Of a DNA stretch of 62,470 nucleotides, positions 1 to 8,504 are shown piece by piece. The DNA is taken from contig JAIRKD010000020.1 in assembly GCA_031260285.1 (NCBI GenBank), positions 1 through 62,470 on the forward strand, read 5' to 3'. Source of the DNA: Gemmatimonadota bacterium (GTDB lineage: Bacteria > Gemmatimonadota > Gemmatimonadetes > Longimicrobiales > Longimicrobiaceae). The first letter of the stretch is position 1. Every line of letters begins with the position of its first letter. Below the pieces are notes generated by a model that saw only the letters and a program-made list of their open reading frames with translations, did not search any database and was not told where the DNA came from. Made by a program: the position numbers and the translations under genes.

Positions 1-50
1 GGTCAGCAGGGTCAGCAGGGTCAGCAGGGTCAGCAGGGTCAGCAGGGTCA
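1..50 (+). repeat. 9-bp tandem repeat encoding Gly-Gln-Gln
   Basis: Five exact copies of GGTCAGCAG followed by a partial copy lie in frame within the first gene. The array begins at the window edge, so its true length is unknown. The copies are identical at the DNA level, which suggests recent expansion or slippage rather than selection on protein sequence alone. Confidence 0.9.
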
Positions 51-519
51 GAGCCAGGGCGGCGGGAACCAGCAGGGTGGTTCAGGCCAGCGGGGTGGTC
101 TGGGTGACGGGATGGACAACCTCGGCGGTGGCTACGGAGATCTCGGCTACGGCAGCCGGTGGAACGAAAACCCGGAGACGATCCGTCAGATGCGGAACGA
201 GCTCCGGCAGCGGACCAACGAGGCGACCCAGCTCCGCGATCAGCTCCGTGCGGAAGGGTTCGAAACCGCACAGCTCGATCAGGTGATCCAGGAACTCCGC
301 GGCCTGGACGACGACCGGGTGTTCGAGGACTCCGGGCGCCTGCCGCTCCTTCAGGAGGCTGTACTCGACAAGCTGAAGCAGTTCGAGTTCAAGCTCTACC
401 AGGCAATCCGCGGCGACGAAGCCCGTCGTCTCTTCTTCTCGGGCAACGGTGACGTACCGCCGGAGTACCGTGAACTGGTGGAACGCTACTACCGCGAAAT
501 GGCGGAAGGAACGAGATAG
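1..519 (+). CDS. C-terminal part of a Q/G-repeat protein (possibly DUF4175-like), 5' end outside window
   Basis: The reading frame is open from base 1 and ends at a TAG at 517-519, so this is the tail of a longer gene. The first 17 codons are repeats of Gly-Gln-Gln, followed by a Gly-rich linker and then about 125 residues of charged, probably helical sequence rich in Arg, Glu and Leu. A Gln/Gly repeat followed by a helical tail is the arrangement I remember at the C-terminus of DUF4175 membrane proteins, but the membrane part lies outside the window, so the family name is tentative. A strong intrinsic terminator follows the stop directly. Confidence 0.6.
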   Translation, partial: GQQGQQGQQGQQGQQGQSQGGGNQQGGSGQRGGLGDGMDNLGGGYGDLGYGSRWNENPETIRQMRNELRQRTNEATQLRDQLRAEGFETAQLDQVIQELRGLDDDRVFEDSGRLPLLQEAVLDKLKQFEFKLYQAIRGDEARRLFFSGNGDVPPEYRELVERYYREMAEGTR

Positions 520-544
520 GACGGGAGGATCAGCAGAAAACTCA

Positions 545-582
545 GGGGGCATATCCGTTCCACGGATATGCCCCCTTTTTAT
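545..582 (+). terminator. intrinsic terminator
   Basis: Perfect 14-bp stem (545-558 with 562-575), a 3-nt loop, and a T-run from 576. It ends the upstream gene. An AAAA run before the stem gives a weaker tail for the convergent gene on the other strand. Confidence 0.92.
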
Positions 583-598
583 TTCTTCGTTCCCCGGC

Positions 599-1054
599 TC
601 ATCCGAGCAGGATCTTCGCCCACTGCGGGAATACGGCGACAACCGCAAAATGGATCAGCCGACCCACCGTACCGATTGTGATGAAGGAGAAGATGCCCAT
701 CCCCACGGTACCTGAAACCAGCGCCATCACATACAGCGGTGGCAGGCCCGTCGTGGCACTGCTGAACAGCGTAGCCTTTGCGACCCAGGGCCGTTTCTCC
801 AGCTGCTCGCGCATCTTCAGCACCCGGTCCTGAAACTTCCCGTTCGGGATCTTCAGCATACCGCGCCCCGCATAGAACATCACCACCTTCCCGGCCATCT
901 GACCGACGGTGGCGGCCACAACCAGCGGAATCACAAACTCAGCCGGCGAAACCGCGGACACGGAAAGCAGATAGATCTCCGTATTCACAATCGGAATAAA
1001 TGCTCCGGCAAGGCAGACGCCGAACGTCGTCAGGACGAGCATCGGAAGAGTCAT
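599..1054 (-). CDS. VTT/DedA-type (YqaA-like) small integral membrane protein
   Basis: A 151-residue, very hydrophobic protein with about four predicted membrane segments. The N-terminal part contains a Pro-Ile-Val-Asn-Thr-Glu stretch after the first hydrophobic segment, like the conserved Pro/Asn/Glu region of YqaA-type members of the VTT (SNARE-associated, DedA) family. A Gly-rich central stretch (AATVGQMAGK) fits the same family. Members are thought to be lipid scramblases or transporters in the inner membrane, but the substrate cannot be read from sequence. It converges on the first gene, with the terminator between them. The start is ATG at 1054 with only a weak ribosome site. Confidence 0.7.
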   Translation of the reverse strand: MTLPMLVLTTFGVCLAGAFIPIVNTEIYLLSVSAVSPAEFVIPLVVAATVGQMAGKVVMFYAGRGMLKIPNGKFQDRVLKMREQLEKRPWVAKATLFSSATTGLPPLYVMALVSGTVGMGIFSFITIGTVGRLIHFAVVAVFPQWAKILLG

Positions 1055-1513
1055 CTCGCGCCCCGCCCGGCACAGATCTCTTCGCCCGCATTCCCCGACC
1101 GCTCATCCGCTGAAAGACGCGGGCCCTCCACGACTCCCACCCGGATGAGGACAGCGGTATTGTACAATGACATCGTATACGTAACCCGGACGCGCCGGGG
1201 AATAATCAGAAGAACCTTTGCGTACCATCACAGGCGCCACGAAGATGACCGCCATGCCATGGACACCGCAACCCGTCTTACCATGGAAACCGATCCGGAG
1301 TGCCCCTTCCGGATGCAGATCATGAACAATTTCCGGCCGATCGTCCGTCGTGAAAAAACCGGGGGAACACGGGAGAAATATCTCTTCTGTTCCTCATCAT
1401 CCCGCGTCCCCGGTTGCGGAACGGGGGATCATGTCGCATTTATCCTGTCTATTACCTCCTTCACCCCGGCGGATTCCGTCCGGATGAGTCTGGTTTCACC
1501 TACGGAGAACGAC
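1055..1513. other. 459-bp divergent intergenic region, no gene seen
   Basis: The region separates two divergent genes. It contains a 10-bp perfect palindrome, ATTGTACAAT, at 1159-1168 and a GTATAC a few bases later. Either could be part of a promoter or an operator, but no convincing -35/-10 pair was found. The frame of the downstream cytochrome stays open back to about 1145, but it has no signal peptide there and the good ribosome site lies at 1504. Confidence 0.5.
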
Positions 1514-1978
1514 ATGAAGCGACGTTTTGTGAACGCGCTGGTTTTTGCCTCCCTTGCGGGAATGGCCGCGTGTGGCGGCGGGACAGCCACTTCAGCGCCC
1601 GCCGCTCCGGCACCGGCTCCGGCTCCGGCGGCTCCTCCGGCCGCGTCGGGTCCGCTCTCTGTCTATGACGGCGTCTACACCGCCGCCCAGGCAACCCGTG
1701 GAGAGCAGGTTGTCCAGCGGGATTGCAGCTCCTGCCACACCCCCCAGGACTGGGCGCAGGGTCGCCTCCTCGGCGGCTGGCAGAACCAGCCCGCGAGTGC
1801 CCTGATCCAGTACCTCCAGGGCGCGATGCCGATGGACAGCCCGGGCCGGCTGAGCCTGCAGCAGTACACGGACGTCTTTGCGTTCATGCTGCAGCTCAAC
1901 AACATCCCGGCCGGCTCCACGGAGCTCGCAGCGGATAACAACGCGCAGCGTAACGTCCGGATCGAGTACCGCCGGTAG
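1514..1978 (+). CDS. lipoprotein c-type cytochrome, single haem
   Basis: A 154-residue exported lipoprotein. The N-terminus has two Arg, a hydrophobic stretch and a Met-Ala-Ala-Cys lipobox at about residue 20, followed by an Ala/Pro-rich linker. The globular part carries one haem c motif, Cys-Ser-Ser-Cys-His, and a later Met (in AMPMDSP) that could be the sixth ligand. It is therefore expected to be a periplasmic or membrane-tethered electron carrier. The ATG at 1514 was chosen because GGAG lies six bases upstream and the signal peptide starts there. The donor and acceptor are unknown. Confidence 0.82.
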   Translation: MKRRFVNALVFASLAGMAACGGGTATSAPAAPAPAPAPAAPPAASGPLSVYDGVYTAAQATRGEQVVQRDCSSCHTPQDWAQGRLLGGWQNQPASALIQYLQGAMPMDSPGRLSLQQYTDVFAFMLQLNNIPAGSTELAADNNAQRNVRIEYRR

Positions 1979-2205
1979 TCAATGGAAAGAAGCCGTTGAA
2001 CAACGGCGGATTCCTGTGTGTAGAAACGGCTTCCGTTCCAGTGGACGGGAGCTGTTTTTTATCCAGTACAATGGCAGTCATCGATGATCAGTCGCTGGTG
2101 ACTGGCATCTCCAAGGTCCGTTCTCATTGATCGATTCTCGTGATCAGCCATTGAGAACCCGCTCCGGAATCAGCTTCTGAAACCCGCTCCACTTACCGGA
2201 AAACC

Positions 2206-2781
2206 ATGCGACCCCTGTTTCTGCTTCCCCTGGCGCTGATGTTCAGCGCGACCACCGCCTTCGCCCAGAACGGGCTTCGCTCACCCTCCACCGGCGGATT
2301 TGAGCTACGGGGAAGCGTCCACTTCAACCGTTCTGAAATCACCCCGGAGGACAGCGACTGGCGAGCCAGAAACTCCTATGGCGTGGGCCTCCAGTATCTG
2401 CTGCTCGGCCGGGCGACCATCGGTCTGTATGCACACTCGGATGGCCGGAGCGGCCCGACCGTCAGTGATACAACCGCCTGGTACCTCTCGACAGAAGCGA
2501 ACTATCTCCTGCCTCTGGAGCTCGGAATGCCCGGCGCGGCGCTGTACGTCGGGGCGCATGCAAACCTCGGGGCCTTTGACCGGGGCTGGCTCAGCAATCC
2601 ATCGCTGCCCGACCTGCCGAACAGCACCAACAGCCTGGGCTACCAGATCGGATTCCGCCTCAAACCCGTCTCCATCATCGGACTGGAAGCGCAGTGGAGA
2701 CACCAGAGCCGTGATGTCTGGGAAGCGCAGGAGGGGTTCCTCCAGCGGGATCAGTTCCTTCTGGGAGTGCTGCTTTTCTAG
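2206..2781 (+). CDS. small outer-membrane beta-barrel protein
   Basis: A 191-residue protein with a clear Sec signal peptide (cleavage after Thr-Ala-Phe-Ala-Gln, about residue 21). Alternating polar/hydrophobic strands follow, and the C-terminal residue is Phe preceded by Leu-Leu, the usual recognition signal of BAM-assembled barrels. Eight strands would fit the length. No specific family was recognised. It is a single gene ending before two hairpins that separate it from the convergent nrdJ. Confidence 0.6.
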   Translation: MRPLFLLPLALMFSATTAFAQNGLRSPSTGGFELRGSVHFNRSEITPEDSDWRARNSYGVGLQYLLLGRATIGLYAHSDGRSGPTVSDTTAWYLSTEANYLLPLELGMPGAALYVGAHANLGAFDRGWLSNPSLPDLPNSTNSLGYQIGFRLKPVSIIGLEAQWRHQSRDVWEAQEGFLQRDQFLLGVLLF

Positions 2782-2826
2782 CGGCGGAGTGTGTGCGGAG
2801 ACTGCTGCAAAGGGGAATAGCACCGG

Positions 2827-2859
2827 GTACAGAGGCAGATTTCAAAGCTGCCTCTGTAC
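2827..2859. repeat. perfect 12-bp inverted repeat without T-run
   Basis: Arms 2827-2838 and 2848-2859 are exact reverse complements with a 9-nt loop. There is no T-run on either strand, so it is not a standard terminator. It lies 46 bases after the stop at 2781 and just before a second hairpin. Confidence 0.7.
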
Positions 2860-2890
2860 TGGTCTCGAATACGGAAGGCACCCTGAAACA

Positions 2891-2930
2891 GAAACGGGCC
2901 CGGAGATTTCCCCGGGCCCGTTTCCTTTTC
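2891..2930. terminator. hairpin terminator between convergent genes
   Basis: Perfect 13-bp GC-rich stem (2891-2903 with 2912-2924) followed on the plus strand by a pyrimidine-rich tail with CTTTTC. It lies between the outer-membrane protein gene and the end of nrdJ. The minus-strand tail is weaker. Confidence 0.7.
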
Positions 2931-2942
2931 CCCTCTGCGACC

Positions 2943-5477
2943 TCAGCCGCACTCACTGTATCCGCAGACGTGGCACTTCTGGCACCCCTCCGCCATCTCA
3001 AGCTGGCTGGAGCAGTCCGGGCAGGTGCCGATAAACGTCTCGCTCGGGTCATATCCCCCGAGGTCCAGCACCGGCTCCCCTGTTCCTGAAACAGCTGCTG
3101 TATCCGCATCCGTCACCAGCAGCTCGGGGATCAGCTCCTGCTGCACACCCGCCTTCTCCTGCTCGCGGAGAGAGATCGCCTGGGCAATCGCGTCCGGCAC
3201 CGAGAGTACCTTGTTCTGACCGAACCCGACCGCGCGATCCGACGAAATCCCCCGGAGCTGCTGATGGACTTCCGTGACCGGAATGCCGAAGCGGAGCGCC
3301 AGTGAGATCAGCCGGCCGATCGCCTCCGTATCCGCCATTGCGATCGAGCCCGCCTTCCCGAGCGTCGCAAATACCTCAAACGGATGCTGCGCCTCATCCT
3401 CATTGATGGTTACGTAGACATCGCCGAGCGGTGAATTCATCTTCCGGGTTGTACCCCGCAGCGTGGACGGGCGCCGCCGCTTCTGCCGACGGACCTGCTG
3501 CACTTCCGCCGCCTGCGCGCGAGTCTCCGCCGTATGGGCGCGCTCCAGAGCCTTTGCCAGATCCATCTCCAGCCCAGTGACCTTCAGCTTCAGCCCGGCT
3601 GCGGCCGCCGCATCAGCACTCTGCTGCGCAGGAGTCTTTGTCGCCCCCGTCGAGAGAACCTGATTATCGCGCGACCCATCGCGATAGACCGTAACTCCCT
3701 TGCAGTTGAGCTTGAACGCAAGCTCATAGATCTGCCGGACGTCGTCTACAGTCGCCTCGTTCGGGAAGTTTGTCGTCTTCGAAATCGCCGAATCCGTAAA
3801 CTCCTGGAAAGCCGCCTGCATCCGCACATGCCACTCCGGCGAGATGTCGTGTGCGGTAACAAACACCCTCCGCACATCCTCGGGAATCTCGGGGAAGTGA
3901 ATATGACCTTCCTCCGCGATCCGCTTCACCAGATCCTCGGAGTAGAAACCGCGCTCCTTTGCCACCCGGACGAAATCTTCGTTGACATCGGGCATCATCA
4001 CCCCCGCCTGATTGCGCATGAACGCAACGGCGAAGAGCGGTTCGATTCCCGACGCACACCCCGCGATGATCGAGATGGTACCCGTCGGCGCAACCGTATC
4101 CACATTGCAGTTACGCAGCTTGCGCAGCTCGCGGATCCGGTCTCCGTTCGGAGCCCGTGCGCAGCTTTCGTCCGGCCCCCAGATCGACCGTTCCCATTCC
4201 GGGAACACCCCCCGCTCCACCGCCAGCCGCTCCGACTCCAGCTTGGCTTCCTCCTCCAGGAATCGCATGACTTCCTGCCCGACCTCCACCCCCTCCGGAC
4301 TGTCATACGCCACACCGATCCTCACAAGCAGATCCGCGAAGCCCATCACCCCCAGCCCGATACGCCGGATCCGGTGTGCCAGGTCCTCGATCTCGGGAAG
4401 CGGGAACTGGTTGGCGTCAATGACGTTATCCAGGAAATGAGTGGCCAGCCGCACCACCCGCCGGTACTCCTTCCAGTCGATCCGGTCGTACCAGGGCGCA
4501 TCCGCCTCCATATCCTCACGCACAAACTCGCCGAGGTTCACCGACCCCAGGTTACACACGTCAAACGGAAGCAGCGGCTGCTCCCCGCAGGGGTTTGTCG
4601 CCTCGTAACTTCCCAGGTGTGGAACCGGGTTGTAGTAGTTCGCCCGATCAACGAAATAGACCCCCGGCTCGCCCGTATTCCAGGCGTTCTTCACGATCTT
4701 CTCGAACACCATCCGCGCACCCAGACGCCCCGCCACCGCCCCCGTCCGCGGATGGAAGAGCTCGTACTCCTCACCCAGCTCCACTGCCCGCATGAACGAA
4801 TCCGTGATCGCGACCGAGATATTGAAGTTCGTGATCCGGGTGATGTCCTGCTTGCAATCGATGAACTCCAGGATATCCGGATGGTCCACCCGCAGGATGC
4901 CCATGTTGGCACCCCGCCGCGTGCCACCCTGCTTGACGACTTCCGTCGAAGCATCGTAGAGCGCCATGAACGAGACCGGCCCGCTGGCCACCCCCGTCGT
5001 GGATTTGACAATATCCCCCGACGGACGGAGCCGGCTGAACCCGAAGCCTGTTCCACCCCCCGACTGATGGACCAGCGCCATCGACCGGAGCGTGTCGTAG
5101 ATCCCCGTCCGCCCGTTTGAAAGCGCATCTTCCACCGGCAGCACAAAACACGCGGAAAGCTGGCCCAGCGGCCGGCCCGCGTTCATCAATGTCGGCGAAT
5201 TCGGCTCAAAGAGACGACGCGTCATCAGCATGTAGAACTCGCGAGCCAGCGCCTCGATCTCCGCCGGCGAGGCCCCGTACTTCGCGTCCTCCCGCGCGAT
5301 CACGTACGCAACCCGCCAGAACATCTCTTCCGGCTCCTCGACCGGATCCCCCGCCGCGTCCTTCCGGAGGTACCGCCGCGCCAGCACCGTACGGGCGTTA
5401 CGCGTCAGATCCGCCGTCGGCAGCTCCACGCGCACAGACGGATCATCAATCGAGGGAACGCTCACGGAAGAACTCAT
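2943..5477 (-). CDS. nrdJ: adenosylcobalamin-dependent (class II) ribonucleoside-diphosphate reductase
   Basis: An 844-residue protein that reduces ribonucleotides to deoxyribonucleotides using a cobalamin-derived radical. The active-site region NPCGEQPL is at about residue 296, and the finger-loop segment PTGTISIIAG is at about 462. The last 30 residues contain two CxxC pairs that form the Zn/redox tail typical of NrdJ. The ATG at 5477 was chosen because AAAGGAG lies five bases upstream. The frame runs 35 codons further, but those codons look non-coding. There is no small subunit gene nearby, as expected for class II. An NrdR-like box and a -10 element lie about 190-230 bases upstream. Confidence 0.96.
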   Translation of the reverse strand: MSSSVSVPSIDDPSVRVELPTADLTRNARTVLARRYLRKDAAGDPVEEPEEMFWRVAYVIAREDAKYGASPAEIEALAREFYMLMTRRLFEPNSPTLMNAGRPLGQLSACFVLPVEDALSNGRTGIYDTLRSMALVHQSGGGTGFGFSRLRPSGDIVKSTTGVASGPVSFMALYDASTEVVKQGGTRRGANMGILRVDHPDILEFIDCKQDITRITNFNISVAITDSFMRAVELGEEYELFHPRTGAVAGRLGARMVFEKIVKNAWNTGEPGVYFVDRANYYNPVPHLGSYEATNPCGEQPLLPFDVCNLGSVNLGEFVREDMEADAPWYDRIDWKEYRRVVRLATHFLDNVIDANQFPLPEIEDLAHRIRRIGLGVMGFADLLVRIGVAYDSPEGVEVGQEVMRFLEEEAKLESERLAVERGVFPEWERSIWGPDESCARAPNGDRIRELRKLRNCNVDTVAPTGTISIIAGCASGIEPLFAVAFMRNQAGVMMPDVNEDFVRVAKERGFYSEDLVKRIAEEGHIHFPEIPEDVRRVFVTAHDISPEWHVRMQAAFQEFTDSAISKTTNFPNEATVDDVRQIYELAFKLNCKGVTVYRDGSRDNQVLSTGATKTPAQQSADAAAAAGLKLKVTGLEMDLAKALERAHTAETRAQAAEVQQVRRQKRRRPSTLRGTTRKMNSPLGDVYVTINEDEAQHPFEVFATLGKAGSIAMADTEAIGRLISLALRFGIPVTEVHQQLRGISSDRAVGFGQNKVLSVPDAIAQAISLREQEKAGVQQELIPELLVTDADTAAVSGTGEPVLDLGGYDPSETFIGTCPDCSSQLEMAEGCQKCHVCGYSECG

Positions 5478-5667
5478 TCTGACTCCTTTGGTCAAACACA
5501 TTATGGAGGGAATCCTGTCATCCCACCGGTTTTCCATAAAAACAGCAGACGCTCCGACACGCAGAACCGTCAGGAACTTCACGCCGCTTCCCCTTCGAAG
5601 AACGGCTCGTGAAGCACCTCCTTACGCAGAAACCATCAGATGTCAAGTCGGGGATAAGCCATCCGTC

Positions 5668-5683
5668 ACACTACATCTTGTGG
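5668..5683 (-). promoter_or_regulatory. NrdR-box-like palindrome upstream of nrdJ
   Basis: ACACTACATCTTGTGG matches the NrdR operator pattern ACAC-W-ATATAT-W-GTGT at most positions, counting from memory of the consensus. A weaker second match lies at 5702-5717. NrdR is the ATP/dATP-sensing repressor of ribonucleotide reductase genes in many bacteria, so this position upstream of nrdJ fits known biology. Confidence 0.6.
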
Positions 5684-5703
5684 CTGCCGAAAGCTACTTG
5701 GAC

Positions 5704-5709
5704 ATTATA
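5704..5709 (-). promoter_or_regulatory. candidate -10 element of nrdJ
   Basis: On the minus strand the bases read TATAAT, a perfect -10 hexamer, just upstream of the NrdR-like box. No good -35 at 17 bp was found; the nearest TTGATG lies at 20 bp. Transcription from here would give a leader of about 220 nt before the nrdJ start. No B12-box (GCCACTG-type) motif was seen in that leader, so a cobalamin riboswitch is not supported. Confidence 0.4.
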
Positions 5710-5951
5710 TGGTATGCAATGGCTGCCATCATCAAAAATGCAATTCGGGGGGAAACCACCCGACAGGCACGCCTAACCTGTTCTCCAGGAGGATGCCCGG
5801 AGCTTGTTGCGGCATCCATAGTTCCGTAAGAACGAGGGGGCGGGAAACAGATGGAAAGCCAGCCGGAAACATATTGCGGGAAGGTGCAAGGAAGCCTCGG
5901 ATCCATCATACAACCATCCAAGGATCCTCCCCCGATTCGCGGTATATTCTT

Positions 5952-5969
5952 CGTGAGGTATATTTCACG
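5952..5969 (+). promoter_or_regulatory. imperfect 18-bp palindrome upstream of acyl-CoA dehydrogenase
   Basis: CGTGAGGTATATTTCACG is symmetric at 14 of 18 positions and lies about 110 bases before the dehydrogenase start. GGTATATT also occurs 18 bases earlier (5941-5948) as a direct repeat. The form suits a TetR- or GntR-type dimeric regulator, but none is encoded nearby. Confidence 0.35.
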
Positions 5970-6079
5970 TTAGGATCAGATCATCCATGCGGCGGGGTTC
6001 CAGCCATTCGGGAGGGGTCCGTTCCTTGCCCGATCGCCGCGGCGGCGCCAGTCCCTACCTTCAGCCAGCGAGAACCGAG

Positions 6080-8026
6080 ATGAGCGAAAAGAAGGAAAGT
6101 ACCGCGGACAGCGAAGCAAAATCCCGTGCGGTCGCCGAGGATTCACGTGAAGAGGAATGGACCTCTCCCAGCTTCGTTCAGGAGCTTTTCCTTGGCAACT
6201 TCCGGCTGGACCTCATCCATCCCTATCCTGCGCAGTCGGAAGCGGACAAGGCAAAGACGGATGCCTATCTGGAGAAGCTCGAAGCCTTCCTCCGCGAAAA
6301 CGTCAACCCGACGGAGATCGACCGGACGGGAGAGATCCCCGCTGAGGTTCTCGACGGGCTCCGGAAGATCGGCGTATTCGGGTTGAAGATTCCGGAGGAG
6401 TACGGTGGCGTGGGCCTCTCCCAGATCGGGTACGGACGGGCGATCGAGCTGATCACCAGCTGGGACGGGAACCTCACCGCGCTGATCTCCGCGCACCAGT
6501 CGATCGGGGTGCCGCAGCCGCTCAAGATGTTCGGGACTCCCGAGCAGAAGAAGAAATACCTTCCGCGGCTGGCAGCGGGTGCGGTCTCTGCGTTTGCGCT
6601 GACGGAGAAATCGGTTGGCAGCGATCCCGCCCGGGTCACCACCACCGCGGTTGAATCCGAAGACGGCTCGGAGTTCATCCTCAATGGTGAAAAGCTCTGG
6701 TGCACCAACGGCACCATCGCCGAACTGCTTGTGGTGATGGCCCGTACAAAGCCCAAGCTGAAGAACGGCAGGGAGATCCCGCAGATCACCGCCTTCATCG
6801 TGGAGGCCAGCTCTCCCGGTGTGGAGGTGACCCATCGCTGCCGGTTCATGGGGCTGAAGGCGATCCAGAACGCCGTGATCAAGCTTGATAATGTGCGGGT
6901 CCCCAAAGAAAACATCCTCTGGGCGGAGGGGAAGGGGCTGAAGCTGGCGCTCATGACGCTGAACACCGGGCGCCTCACCCTGCCCATGAGTGCCACCGCG
7001 GGCGCCAAGATCTGCACGGAGATCACCCGGAAGTGGGCGTCGGAGCGCGTACAGTGGGGCGCGCCCATCGGGAAGCATGAGGCCGTCGCGAAGATGCTCG
7101 GCGAAATGGCCGCCAACGCCTTTGCGATCGAGGCAATGGCTGAACTCTCCTGCCTCCTCGCCGACCGGGGTTCAAACGATATCCGCCTCGAAGCAGCAAT
7201 CGCGAAGCTCTGGACAACCGAGGTGGGATGGAAGATTGTCGATGATACCCTGCAGGTCCGGGGCGGACGCGGGTACGAGACGGAGGAGTCGCTGAAGGCA
7301 CGGGGAGAAGTATCCGTTCCGGTTGAGAGACTGATGCGTGACTTCCGGATCAACCGGATCTTCGAAGGCTCCTCGGAGATCATGAAGCTCTTCATCGCCC
7401 GGGAAGCGGTGGATACCCATCTGGCCGTGGCCGGAGAGCTGATCGACCCTTCCACCTCCAGCAAGGACCGCGCGGCGGCCTTCGCGCGCGCCGGCGCCTT
7501 CTACGCCACCTGGCTTCCGAAACAGTACGTCGGCTGGGGGCACTGGCCCCGGTACGGGGAGTTCGGCAAGCTCGCTCCCTGGTTCCGCTACATCGAACGT
7601 GGATCGAAGAAGCTCGCCCGGAACATGTTCTACGCGATGTCCCGCTACCAGGCAAAGCTGGAGCGGAAACAGGCGCTTCTCGGCCGTTTTGTCGATATCG
7701 GAGCAGAACTCTTCGCGATGGCCGCAACCTGTGTACGCGCGGATGCGCTCCGCGCCCAGGGTGGACCCGAGGGAGAGAAGGCGGTCCGCCTCGCTTCCAT
7801 CTTCTGCCGGCAGGCCCGGATGCGGGTGGACAACCTCTTCCATCAGCTTTTCAATAACGTTGATGCCTCAACCTACCGCTTCGCCCAGGAAGTCCTTCGT
7901 GGCGAACACGCATGGCTTGAGGAAGGGGTCTTCCAGATGATCCCCGACGGTGCCCGGCTGGCGCCTGAACCACCTGCAACCGCTCCGGCTGGTGAAGCCC
8001 CGATGGCTGTTCCATCAGGCCAGTAA
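6080..8026 (+). CDS. acyl-CoA dehydrogenase, VLCAD/ACAD9-like long form
   Basis: A 648-residue flavoprotein predicted to catalyse the first, alpha,beta-dehydrogenation step of fatty-acid beta-oxidation. The dehydrogenase core covers about residues 80-450. It has the FAD/substrate segment LTEKSVGSDP and the RGGRGYETEE stretch near the end of the core. The catalytic Glu is expected in RIFEGSSEI at about residue 428, the position used by VLCAD and MCAD. An extra C-terminal domain of about 200 residues, ending in a Pro/Ala tail, is the feature that sets VLCAD/ACAD9-type enzymes apart. The ATG at 6080 follows a GAG-containing site; longer in-frame starts lack protein-like sequence. It is a single gene with no electron-transfer flavoprotein next to it. 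Confidence 0.93.
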   Translation: MSEKKESTADSEAKSRAVAEDSREEEWTSPSFVQELFLGNFRLDLIHPYPAQSEADKAKTDAYLEKLEAFLRENVNPTEIDRTGEIPAEVLDGLRKIGVFGLKIPEEYGGVGLSQIGYGRAIELITSWDGNLTALISAHQSIGVPQPLKMFGTPEQKKKYLPRLAAGAVSAFALTEKSVGSDPARVTTTAVESEDGSEFILNGEKLWCTNGTIAELLVVMARTKPKLKNGREIPQITAFIVEASSPGVEVTHRCRFMGLKAIQNAVIKLDNVRVPKENILWAEGKGLKLALMTLNTGRLTLPMSATAGAKICTEITRKWASERVQWGAPIGKHEAVAKMLGEMAANAFAIEAMAELSCLLADRGSNDIRLEAAIAKLWTTEVGWKIVDDTLQVRGGRGYETEESLKARGEVSVPVERLMRDFRINRIFEGSSEIMKLFIAREAVDTHLAVAGELIDPSTSSKDRAAAFARAGAFYATWLPKQYVGWGHWPRYGEFGKLAPWFRYIERGSKKLARNMFYAMSRYQAKLERKQALLGRFVDIGAELFAMAATCVRADALRAQGGPEGEKAVRLASIFCRQARMRVDNLFHQLFNNVDASTYRFAQEVLRGEHAWLEEGVFQMIPDGARLAPEPPATAPAGEAPMAVPSGQ

Positions 8027-8171
8027 CGGGAACAGGAGAAGAGTAAGCCAACCGCAGGTGGCCGGTTGAGTGGATGAATTTGTGATCATGCCTGACCATG
8101 GCCAATGATCACCGTGATTGCGGTAGGGGCGAACGGCGTTCGCCCGTCGTGGATAACGGATGATGGGTGCC

Positions 8172-8215
8172 GGGTGATGGACGGGTGATGGACGGGTGAT
8201 GGACGGGTGATAGAC
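8172..8215. repeat. 11-bp tandem repeat in a 478-bp gene-free stretch
   Basis: Four head-to-tail copies of GGGTGATGGAC, the last with one change, followed by degenerate copies to about 8235. The whole stretch 8027-8504 between the acyl-CoA dehydrogenase and the haem/copper gene has no convincing gene and otherwise appears unstructured. Confidence 0.85.
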
Positions 8216-8504
8216 TGATGGATAGACGGGTGATGAATGATGAGGGAAACCCGGGGCGGCGACCGCGATCAGGACAGACTCCGATACCGGTCGCCACCTC
8301 CCTCCCGACTCTCCCGGGTCCTCCCGGACCCCTCTTTTCCGGCATGGCAGGCGTATGGAACACCGGATCGGATTGATCAGCCTATTCCCGGATAGAAATC
8401 GGCCGGATATGTTTTAGTCAGAGGTAGTTTTCACTTCCGGCGGCGGCCTCCTCTGGTCGCGAAGTCGTTTTATACCCCGCATCTCACCAGGAAGAAAGGT
8501 CCGA

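Noticed and set aside
3534-5120. 528-codon open frame opposite nrdJ on the plus strand
   Set aside because: It is the antisense of a clearly identified gene with a full set of motifs. Long antisense frames are common in GC-rich coding DNA. It contains no recognisable domain.
5478-5700. Cobalamin riboswitch in the nrdJ leader
   Set aside because: Expected from the B12 dependence of the enzyme, but no B12-box-like GCCACTG motif or matching stem was found by eye.
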